NCBI GenBank assembly: GCA_019454915.1
Contig: JACFNM010000215.1
Coordinates: 1-7,132 of the forward strand
DNA: 7,132 nucleotides
Reading direction: 5' to 3'
From: Chitinophagaceae bacterium
GTDB lineage: Bacteria > Bacteroidota > Bacteroidia > Chitinophagales > Chitinophagaceae
Both the position numbers and the translations under genes were made by a program. Position 1 is the stretch's first letter. Each line of letters starts with the position of its first letter. Shown piece by piece: positions 1-5,459 of the stretch. The notes below the pieces were generated by a model that saw nothing but the letters and a program-made list of their open reading frames with translations, ran no database searches and had not been told where the DNA came from.

Positions 1-696
1 TTGATTGATGTGGCTTACGCCGAAAGTAAGGGTATCCGGTGTGAAAGCAGTCCCGAAGGCAACCGGAATGCAGTGGGTGAACACGTGTTAGGCGTATTAC
101 TATCCCTTATGAATAAAATTTGCAGCAGCCATAAAGAAGTGGGCGAAGGGAAATGGATCAGGGAGGCCAACCGGGGTACGGAACTTACGGGTAAAACGGT
201 GGGTATTATTGGCTTTGGCAATGCGGGCGGAGCTTTTGCAAAACTACTCTCCTCCTTCGACGTGGATATACTGGCTTATGATAAATACAAATACGGCTTC
301 GCTGCCGGGAAAGTTCATGAGGCCGGTCCGGAACAAATAGCCCGCTATGCGGATGTTATCAGCCTGCATGTTCCTTTGACCGACGAAACATTTCACATGG
401 CCAATGATGCGTTTTTTGAATCACTGGAACGGAAACCCTATTTTTTGAACGCCTGCCGTGGCAAGGTACACGATACAAAGGCGGTTATCCATGCCCTTCA
501 GTCGGGTAAAATATGCGCCGCCGGGCTGGACGTCCTGGAAAACGAAAAGCCCGACACCTACACACCCGAAGAAAAAGAACAGGTTGCCTGGCTGAGCCGG
601 CAACCCAATGTTATTTTGACTCCGCACATTGCCGGCTATAGCCACGAGGCCTTTTATAAAATGGCGGAAGTCATCCTTGAAAAGTTAAAAATATAA
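1..696 (+). CDS. D-2-hydroxyacid dehydrogenase, phosphoglycerate dehydrogenase-like (5' partial)
   Basis: This is the C-terminal 231 codons of an NAD-dependent D-2-hydroxyacid dehydrogenase. The Rossmann nucleotide-binding motif GFGNAG lies at residues 71-76 of the visible part, and an acidic residue about 20 positions later (D94, in AYDKY) should hold the NAD ribose. The three catalytic residues of the family are present: Arg153 (ACRGK), Glu182 (DVLENEKP) and His209 (TPHIAG). Family members are about 310 aa, so roughly 80 N-terminal residues are missing to the left. The TTG at base 1 is simply the first codon of the window, not a credible start, because the reading begins inside the segment before the cofactor domain. 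No ACT regulatory domain follows, so if it is a SerA-type enzyme it is the short form. The substrate cannot be fixed from this fragment: 3-phosphoglycerate is likely, and 4-phosphoerythronate (PdxB-like, which shares TPHIAGY) is an alternative. Confidence 0.9.
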   Translation: MIDVAYAESKGIRCESSPEGNRNAVGEHVLGVLLSLMNKICSSHKEVGEGKWIREANRGTELTGKTVGIIGFGNAGGAFAKLLSSFDVDILAYDKYKYGFAAGKVHEAGPEQIARYADVISLHVPLTDETFHMANDAFFESLERKPYFLNACRGKVHDTKAVIHALQSGKICAAGLDVLENEKPDTYTPEEKEQVAWLSRQPNVILTPHIAGYSHEAFYKMAEVILEKLKI

Positions 697-719
697 CTGA
701 CTTTTTCAAGACCAAAATA

Positions 720-748
720 TTGGTTTAGGCATTTTTTTATTATATTTG
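720..748 (+). promoter_or_regulatory. greA promoter, Bacteroidota -33/-7 type
   Basis: TATATTTG at 741-748 matches the Bacteroidota -7 consensus TAnnTTTG exactly. A TTG at 720-722 sits 18 nt upstream, in the place of the -33 element. The predicted transcription start is about 752-756, which leaves a leader of about 80 nt before the greA ATG. This is the best promoter match that I see in the window. Confidence 0.65.
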
Positions 749-763
749 TACCATTCATAATTG

Positions 764-809
764 CAACGCTTCAGACAGTCGTTTGAGGCGTTGTTATTTT
801 TTTGTTTTT
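764..809 (+). terminator. terminator-like hairpin in the greA leader
   Basis: A 10-bp stem (764-773 with 784-793, including one G-U pair, core CAACGC/GCGTTG) closes a 10-nt loop. It is followed by a run of T (797-803, then 805-809). This is the architecture of an intrinsic terminator. It lies downstream of the predicted greA promoter, so it could act as a leader attenuator. It could also end transcription arriving from the upstream dehydrogenase gene. Confidence 0.6.
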
Positions 810-832
810 AATAACCAAAATCCAAGTCAGTC

Positions 833-1306
833 ATGAGCGAAGTCATGTATGTTACCAGTGAAACGCTGGAACAATTGAGAAGCGAGCTTCAAAAGATGAA
901 GGCGATAGACAGGCCTGCAGCCTCACGCGCCATAGCCGAGGCGAGGGAAAAAGGCGATTTAAAAGAAAATGCAGAATATGACGCAGCCAAGGAAGCGCAG
1001 GGGCTGTTAGAAGCTAAGATTGCCAAACTGGAAGGGGATTTAGCCAATGCCAGGATAATTGATGTGGACAGGATAGATACCAGCAAAGTCAGTATTCTGA
1101 CCAAGGTAACGCTAACCAATCTCAATACTAAAAAGACGGTTACCTACCAGATCGTTTCGGAAAAAGAAGCTAATCTGAAGGAAGGAAAGATTTCAGTGGC
1201 TTCTCCCATAGGAAAAGGGATCCTGGGTAAGCAGGTTGGTGAAATAGCCGAGGTAAAAGCGCCGGCAGGAATATTAAGATTTAAGATAGAGGAAATCGCC
1301 TTATAG
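833..1306 (+). CDS. greA: transcription elongation factor GreA
   Basis: GreA is a 157-aa factor (E. coli GreA has 158) that enters the secondary channel of RNA polymerase and stimulates cleavage of the 3' end of backtracked RNA. The N-terminal coiled coil covers about residues 8-76. Its tip carries the diagnostic segment AREKGDLKENAEYD at 37-50, with the acidic tip residues Asp42 and Glu45. The C-terminal FKBP-like domain (about 85-157) contains the family motif SPIGKGILGKQVGE at 124-137. The ATG at 833 is chosen because Bacteroidota GreA proteins start a few residues before the YVT segment; the ATG at 845 (Met5) is the only close alternative. It has its own promoter and leader hairpin upstream and a clear terminator downstream, so it is probably monocistronic. 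No Shine-Dalgarno sequence is visible, which is normal for this phylum. Confidence 0.97.
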   Translation: MSEVMYVTSETLEQLRSELQKMKAIDRPAASRAIAEAREKGDLKENAEYDAAKEAQGLLEAKIAKLEGDLANARIIDVDRIDTSKVSILTKVTLTNLNTKKTVTYQIVSEKEANLKEGKISVASPIGKGILGKQVGEIAEVKAPAGILRFKIEEIAL

Positions 1307-1340
1307 CACATTCTCTGTATTGACATAGTATCCGCAAAAT

Positions 1341-1370
1341 AAGAAAGTGAGTTGTCTCACTTTTTTATTT
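1341..1370 (+). terminator. intrinsic terminator after greA
   Basis: An 8-bp perfect stem (1344-1351 with 1356-1363, AAAGTGAG/CTCACTTT) closes a TTGT tetraloop and can extend outwards to 11 bp with one G-U pair. A T-rich tail follows at 1361-1370. It lies 35 bases after the greA stop codon. The A run on the 5' side means it could also work on the opposite strand. Confidence 0.8.
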
Positions 1371-1399
1371 TATACGAATTACCCGGCGGCCGGGGAGCC

Positions 1400-1431
1400 G
1401 GTATAGTATAAAGTGGAGGTAATATTATACC
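1400..1431. promoter_or_regulatory. imperfect palindrome upstream of the HIT gene
   Basis: Arms 1400-1409 (GGTATAGTAT) and 1422-1431 (ATATTATACC) are complementary at 9 of 10 positions, with one G-T pair, and enclose a 12-nt spacer. The element lies 50-82 bases before the HIT start codon, beyond the greA terminator and upstream of the putative HIT -7 box. A GC-rich stretch just before it (1382-1401) can form a second small hairpin (CCCGG/CCGGG). It could be an operator; no T-tract follows, so it is not a terminator. Confidence 0.35.
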
Positions 1432-1469
1432 CAAATAATCCCGAGAACTTCGTTTACCCGGTATTTGCA

Positions 1470-1477
1470 TAATTTTG
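1470..1477 (+). promoter_or_regulatory. -7 promoter box of the HIT gene
   Basis: TAATTTTG is an exact TAnnTTTG match. It ends only 4 nt before the ATG at 1482, so transcription should begin at or within a few bases of the start codon. The -33 position is degenerate: TTC at 1449-1451, spaced 18 nt. If the box is used, the mRNA is leaderless or nearly so. Confidence 0.45.
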
Positions 1478-1481
1478 TGCC

Positions 1482-1871
1482 ATGACCATCTTTTCAAAAA
1501 TCATTGCCGGAGAAATTCCTTCTTACAAGATTGCAGAAAACGACAAATGCTTTGCGTTTCTGGATATATTCCCTTTAGTGAAAGGGCATACGCTGGTAAT
1601 TCCCAAAATAGAAGTGGATAACCTTTTTGACCTTCCGAAAGATTATTTGAGTGAAATGCTTGTTTTCGCGCAACCCATTGCCAAAGCCATTGAGCGCTCT
1701 TTCCCCTGCAATCGCTGCGGTATCAGTGTCGTTGGGCTGGAAGTACCTCATGCGCATATCCACCTCGTACCCATCAACAGCATGGACGATCTCAATTTCA
1801 CAAGGGGCAAGCTGAAATTATCGGAAGCAGAACTAAAAGAAGCCCAGGAAAAAATCCTCTCCCATCTGTAG
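1482..1871 (+). CDS. HIT family (histidine triad) nucleotide hydrolase
   Basis: The gene encodes a 129-aa cytosolic protein of the histidine-triad superfamily, close in size to HINT-type proteins (about 115-130 aa). The signature is VPHAHIHLVP, with His90, His92 and His94; the middle histidine (His92) is the nucleophile in characterised members. Such enzymes cleave the alpha-phosphate of AMP conjugates such as phosphoramidates, adenylates or dinucleoside polyphosphates, but the natural substrate here is unknown. The N-terminal segment TIFSKIIAGEIPSYKI and the later GHTLVIPK (35-42) are also typical of the family. The ATG at 1482 is well supported, because HIT proteins of this type begin exactly with M-x-IF-x-KII-x-GEIP. 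The gene follows greA after a terminator and is convergent with ruvC. Its only good -7 box is almost adjacent to the start codon. Confidence 0.95.
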   Translation: MTIFSKIIAGEIPSYKIAENDKCFAFLDIFPLVKGHTLVIPKIEVDNLFDLPKDYLSEMLVFAQPIAKAIERSFPCNRCGISVVGLEVPHAHIHLVPINSMDDLNFTRGKLKLSEAELKEAQEKILSHL

Positions 1872-2006
1872 TTCACATTACTATAGAACTTAACGCCGCT
1901 TTCGGGTCAGTGCCCTCTCCAAAAATCTGAACACCTTAGCAAATCATCAGGAGGATATTTCCAATTTTGCTGCAAAAGGGAACCCGATTCTCATTTAAAC
2001 CGAATC

Positions 2007-2612
2007 TTATTTTACCCGATTGGGATTGTTGATTACAAACTCCTCCCAGCCTCCTTTCGCGCGGCGCTTATTCGAAGGACGATTTTCCTGTAAGGGTGAG
2101 GTTAATTGAAATTGATGGCACACGGCAACGGCTAAGGCATCCGAGGCATCAAAAACCGGCAAATCACACGGAAGGACTATAATTCTTTGCAGCATTTTCC
2201 ATACCTGTTCTTTATCAGCATTTCCATTCCCCGTAATAGATTGCTTCACCTTCCGCGGGGAATACTCCGTCACCGGAATGCCCGCCTGCATAGCCACTGC
2301 AATGGCCACCCCCTGAGCTCTCCCCAGCTTTAGCATACTTTGTACGTTCTTACCGAAAAAAGGCGCTTCAATGGCGAAATGCTGCGGATGAAACAGTTGA
2401 ATGATATCCGTTATCCGCTGCTGTATAAAAGACAGCCGTTCATAATGGTCTTTTTTGGAGGAAAGTTTTATGGCATCCATCTCCAATAATTCAATGTCCC
2501 TACCGTTAACAGCTATAACACCATAACCCATTACCAGTGTACCGGGGTCAATCCCCAAAATAATCTGACGGTGATTTACCAAAACAAAGGGCTTAAACAG
2601 TGACTCAATCAA
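2007..2612 (-). CDS. ruvC: crossover junction endodeoxyribonuclease RuvC
   Basis: RuvC is the Holliday-junction resolvase that acts with RuvAB as a dimer of RNase H-fold nucleases. All four acidic catalytic residues of the family can be placed: Asp22 (GIDPG), Glu82 (AIEAPFF), and Asp155 and Asp158 (DASDAL), numbered from the longest start. The segment NVQSMLKLGRAQGVA (89-103) is also characteristic. At up to 201 aa it is longer than E. coli RuvC (173 aa), with a basic C-terminal tail of about 25 residues (from about 176, NKRRAKGGWEEF) of a kind that I associate with Bacteroidota RuvC. No ATG start exists. The first TTG is at 2612, but a second TTG at 2582 gives MVNHRQIILGIDPG, a more usual N-terminus of 191 aa, and avoids overlap with the divergent gene starting at 2600. 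I prefer 2582. The gene is convergent with the HIT gene, leaving 135 bases between the stop codons. Confidence 0.95.
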   Translation of the reverse strand: MIESLFKPFVLVNHRQIILGIDPGTLVMGYGVIAVNGRDIELLEMDAIKLSSKKDHYERLSFIQQRITDIIQLFHPQHFAIEAPFFGKNVQSMLKLGRAQGVAIAVAMQAGIPVTEYSPRKVKQSITGNGNADKEQVWKMLQRIIVLPCDLPVFDASDALAVAVCHQFQLTSPLQENRPSNKRRAKGGWEEFVINNPNRVK

Positions 2613-3565
2613 ACAAAAATATTAAAATAATTCTCAACCGGCTAATCGGCCCCGTCCTGTTTGTATGGATTAGCTATAGCATCTACCAGCAAATACTTAA
2701 GCAGCCCGACCTGCATTCCTCGCTGGGCTATCTCAAAGAATCATTCCGGGGTCATCAGTTGTGGAAGTTTTTGCCGGTTCTTTTCCTGATGGGCTCCAAC
2801 TGGCTTTTTGAAGCCGCTAAATGGAAGGTACTGGTTGATCCCCTTGAACCGACATCGCTGATTCAATCCCTAAAAACCGTGCTTGCCGGGCTTGCTACCG
2901 GGTTAGGTACTCCAAACCGGATAGGTGAATATGGCGGCAGAGCATTATTTATGCGCAAAGAAAACAGAATGGGTTCCCTGTCTGCCACTGCGGTCTCCAG
3001 CTTCAGCCAGCTATTGGTCACGATGATCTTTGGCGTCACCGGCATGTTCATCTTAAAGACGGATAATACAGATAATCCACTCATTGTATTTTCGGCTGCC
3101 GGAGTATTCAGCATAGTTTGCTGCTACGTTTATTTTCATCCTGCGCGCATCATATCGATCGTAATATGGTTTCCATTTTCACAGAAAATCCTTCCACATT
3201 TAACTATCCTGGAAAAACTTCCTGTTACAGTTTTGTTAAGAGTTCTGTTCCTTTCTTCCATAAGGTATCTCATATTCGTTTGTCAGTTTATTTTGCTGTT
3301 GGAGATAATGCGTGTTGATGTAGATTGGTGGCAGGCATTGTGGTCTGTAAGTATTTTATATCTTATATTGGCCATTGTTCCGTCGGTGGCCCTATTGGAA
3401 CTCAGCGTGAGAGCAAAAGCCGGTATATTACTTTTTCAGACCATGAGTAAAAATATAGTAGGTATTTATACGGCGTCTACAGGCATTTGGCTCGTCAACG
3501 TGATAGTACCCGCCGTAATTGGGAGCATATTTTTAATGAAACGAAAAATCTTTAACGTCAACTAA
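2600..3565 (+). CDS. flippase-like / lysylphosphatidylglycerol synthase TM-domain protein
   Basis: The gene encodes a 321-aa polytopic membrane protein with about seven or eight hydrophobic segments, at roughly residues 15-30, 54-70, 133-152, 160-179, 210-236, 246-266 and 290-313. It belongs to the family related to the N-terminal membrane half of MprF (LPG synthase TM region, UPF0104/AglD-like). The key motif TPNRIGEYGGRA (104-115) corresponds to the conserved TPGRIGE loop, and EAAKWK (71-76) and PSVALLELSVRA (260-271) are further family positions. No aminoacyl-transferase domain is attached, so lipid lysinylation is not expected; transport or flipping of a lipid-linked compound is the general proposal for such stand-alone proteins. 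The start is GTG at 2600: the stop codon at 2594-2596 in the same frame excludes anything upstream. The gene is divergent from ruvC with almost no space between them, and it overlaps the next gene by one base, so the two are probably co-translated. Confidence 0.85.
   Translation: MTQSNKNIKIILNRLIGPVLFVWISYSIYQQILKQPDLHSSLGYLKESFRGHQLWKFLPVLFLMGSNWLFEAAKWKVLVDPLEPTSLIQSLKTVLAGLATGLGTPNRIGEYGGRALFMRKENRMGSLSATAVSSFSQLLVTMIFGVTGMFILKTDNTDNPLIVFSAAGVFSIVCCYVYFHPARIISIVIWFPFSQKILPHLTILEKLPVTVLLRVLFLSSIRYLIFVCQFILLLEIMRVDVDWWQALWSVSILYLILAIVPSVALLELSVRAKAGILLFQTMSKNIVGIYTASTGIWLVNVIVPAVIGSIFLMKRKIFNVN
2614..2621 (-). promoter_or_regulatory. putative ruvC -7 box
   Basis: Read on the minus strand, TATTTTTG matches TAnnTTTG. 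No convincing -33 TTTG lies at the expected spacing. Transcription would begin at about 2607-2610, which is downstream of the TTG at 2612, so the TTG at 2582 would be the usable start with a leader of about 25 nt. The box lies inside the first codons of the divergent membrane-protein gene. Confidence 0.35.
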
Positions 3566-4359
3566 TGAAGCAAAAAATTATAAGCACCTGGTTATTCGTT
3601 ATCATTAGCGTAACACTTAGTGCGGATAGTGATTTTTGCGGGATACAAAATTCAAGCTTTTCCACCGGGGAAAGTATCACGTTAAAAGTATTCTATAACG
3701 TAGTAGGACTGTATGTAGATGCCGGCACAGCTACCTTTAATGTACAATTGGAAAATTATAACGGTAAGCCCGTTTTTCACGCGGTTGGAGAGGGATGGTC
3801 CAATTCCTCCTATGACTGGATTTTTAAAGTACGGGACCGGTATGAAACCTATATGGATACAGCCACACTCCGGCCTTATCGCTTTATCCGGAATGTGCAT
3901 GAAGGGAATTATACAAAATATGAAAATGCCACCTTCAACCATGAAGCGGGAAGCGTGGTAACCACGAGAGGCGTCTTTAAATCACCGGAATGCATCCAGG
4001 ATATCATCAGCGCTGTATATTATGCCCGTAATATTGATTTTTCAAAATACAAGCCCAATGACAAAATCAACCTAAGTGTGTATCTTGACGATGAAATGCA
4101 CGAAATCTATATCCGCTATATCGGCAAAGAAATCATTAAAACACGTTACGGGAAATTCAGGGCCATTAAGTTTAAACCGTTTCTGATTAAGGGAACCGTA
4201 TTCGAAGGTGGTGAAAAGATGACCGTTTGGGTGAGTGACGATGGCAATCATTTACCGCTTCGCATCGAAAGCCCCATTATCGTGGGTAATATCAAGGCAG
4301 ATATGATGGGTTACCGCAATCTCCGTTACCCCCTGTCTTCCATGATCAAGTTCAGATAA
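3565..4359 (+). CDS. DUF3108 domain-containing exported protein
   Basis: The gene encodes a 264-aa protein with an N-terminal signal segment (MKQK, then a hydrophobic stretch at about 6-19 ending near SADS), so it is probably periplasmic. It is not an obvious lipoprotein: Cys25 lacks a convincing lipobox. The rest reads as a beta-rich DUF3108 domain. Matching segments are the N-terminal GESITLKVFYNVVGLYVDAG (35-54), then QDIISAVYYAR (145-155), and C-terminally EKMTVWVSDD (217-226) and PLRIESPIIVGNIKADM (231-247). The biochemical function of the family is unknown. Its ATG overlaps the stop codon of the flippase-like gene (TAATG at 3563-3567), which suggests translational coupling and a joint envelope role. 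Nothing indicates truncation. The downstream gene is convergent, and the 104-base gap contains no clear terminator. Confidence 0.85.
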   Translation: MKQKIISTWLFVIISVTLSADSDFCGIQNSSFSTGESITLKVFYNVVGLYVDAGTATFNVQLENYNGKPVFHAVGEGWSNSSYDWIFKVRDRYETYMDTATLRPYRFIRNVHEGNYTKYENATFNHEAGSVVTTRGVFKSPECIQDIISAVYYARNIDFSKYKPNDKINLSVYLDDEMHEIYIRYIGKEIIKTRYGKFRAIKFKPFLIKGTVFEGGEKMTVWVSDDGNHLPLRIESPIIVGNIKADMMGYRNLRYPLSSMIKFR

Positions 4360-4463
4360 CGCTCATATCAGGAACCTGCAACTTTCGGTACCCGGTTACT
4401 TAAGTGATTTCGGGCATGAGCTCCAACCTGCAATTGAGATCATCTGTCTTTAAGTGTCACTGC

Positions 4464-5306
4464 TTATAGTTGTTCGAGGCTAAAAGTTTCTTTCATCCTT
4501 ATTCCCTTTTCTGTCATTTGAAGGGTGCAACACTCGTAGATTGGATCGTGCTCAAAGAATAAGATAAACCGGTTTTGCAGGGCTTCCTGCAAAAACGCTT
4601 TCTTTTCCTGTAAGGTAGTCAGGGGAAACATATCATAAGCCATCACATAAGGGATGGGTATATGCCCCACCGAAGGCAATAAGTCCGCCACAAATACGAC
4701 GGTTTTCCCCTTGTATCCGTTAATCTGTGGCAACATCATCGCACGGGTGTGCCCGTTCACAAACCGGATGGTCACGTGTTCGGAAAAAGCGATATCCTCC
4801 TTCACCTCAATCATCTTCAACCTGCCGCTATCCTGTATGGGTTGAATATTCTCCCGCAGAAAAGAAGCCTTCTCCCGGTCATTGGGTTTTACTGCCCATT
4901 GCCAGTGCTGTTCGTTACTCCAGTAAGTGGCGTTCTTAAAGGCCGGAGCCATCTTGGTCTTTTCTATTACCATGGCGCCGCCGGCATGATCAAAATGCAG
5001 ATGAGTCAGCAGTACATCAGTAATATCATTTCGATGAAATCCATACCTCGCAAGCGACTTATCTATCGAATCCTCTCCGTGTAAATGATAATGTCCGAAG
5101 AATTTTGCATCCTGTTTATCGCCGATACCCGTGTCCACCAGTATCAGGCGATCTCCGTCTTCAATAAGCAGGCTGCGCATAGCCCAGGTACACAAATTAT
5201 TTTCATCAGCGGGGTTTAGTTTGTTCCACATACTTTTGGGGACTACGCCAAACATTGCGCCGCCATCCAATTTAAAAAAACCTGCATTGATGGAATATAG
5301 ATTCAT
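4464..5306 (-). CDS. metallo-beta-lactamase-fold hydrolase (lactonase/OPHC2-like subgroup)
   Basis: The gene encodes a 280-aa cytosolic MBL-fold metallohydrolase without a signal peptide. The full dinuclear zinc ligand set is present: THLHFDH at 101-107 (His102, His104, Asp106, His107), His186 in NGHTRAMM, Asp208 in VADLLP, and His253 in FEHDP. LVDTGIGD (56-63) is the usual first conserved aspartate loop. The pattern HTRAMMLPQI followed by VFVADLLPSVGHI resembles the subgroup containing N-acylhomoserine lactonases and methyl-parathion-hydrolase-like enzymes; most members have unknown natural substrates, so quorum quenching should not be assumed. The ATG at 5306 fits the usual N-terminus, with the first beta strand beginning at once. 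The gene is convergent with the DUF3108 gene and divergent from the MFS gene, so it is probably transcribed alone. A near-consensus -7 box sits 4 nt before its start codon. Confidence 0.9.
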   Translation of the reverse strand: MNLYSINAGFFKLDGGAMFGVVPKSMWNKLNPADENNLCTWAMRSLLIEDGDRLILVDTGIGDKQDAKFFGHYHLHGEDSIDKSLARYGFHRNDITDVLLTHLHFDHAGGAMVIEKTKMAPAFKNATYWSNEQHWQWAVKPNDREKASFLRENIQPIQDSGRLKMIEVKEDIAFSEHVTIRFVNGHTRAMMLPQINGYKGKTVVFVADLLPSVGHIPIPYVMAYDMFPLTTLQEKKAFLQEALQNRFILFFEHDPIYECCTLQMTEKGIRMKETFSLEQL

Positions 5307-5310
5307 GCTA

Positions 5311-5318
5311 CAAGGATA
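5311..5318 (-). promoter_or_regulatory. putative -7 box of the MBL-fold gene
   Basis: On the minus strand, TATCCTTG differs from TAnnTTTG at one position and ends exactly 4 nt before the ATG at 5306, the same spacing as at the HIT gene. No TTTG -33 element is visible at 18-20 nt. If the box is used, the mRNA has no leader. Confidence 0.3.
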
Positions 5319-5459
5319 ATGAATTTAAAAAACATTTTGCCTTTTTACCGGCCACAACCAATCTTTTTGTAATTTCCTTTTTTCAATAGCCCATTTTCCT
5401 GATTCCAAACCTTTCAGGGGACGATAACAGGGAAACGGCTCAACTTTCAAGCCTATTTT

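Noticed and set aside
1..3. TTG at the first base as the start codon of the dehydrogenase
   Set aside because: The protein is missing about 80 N-terminal residues compared with its family, so the gene clearly begins outside the window.
1413..1420. TGGAGGT, resembling a Shine-Dalgarno sequence, in the spacer before the HIT gene
   Set aside because: It lies more than 60 bases before the start codon, no start follows it at a useful distance, and Bacteroidota generally do not rely on such sites.
1986..2010. GATTC/GAATC hairpin followed by TTATTTTA after the HIT gene
   Set aside because: The stem has only 5 bp with two G-C pairs and an 11-nt loop, so it is too weak to call as a terminator. No better terminator was found in the HIT/ruvC convergent spacer.
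3118..3318. 66-codon + strand frame inside the flippase-like gene
   Set aside because: It is an alternative frame of a well-supported membrane protein gene, with no domain character of its own.
4373..4433. Repeated AACCTGCAA in the DUF3108/MBL convergent spacer
   Set aside because: Two 9-base copies 50 bases apart with no further similarity around them, and no sign of an array or element. Probably chance.
4749..5084. 111-codon + strand frame antisense to the MBL-fold gene
   Set aside because: The minus-strand gene carries all the metal-binding motifs; this frame has no family character.
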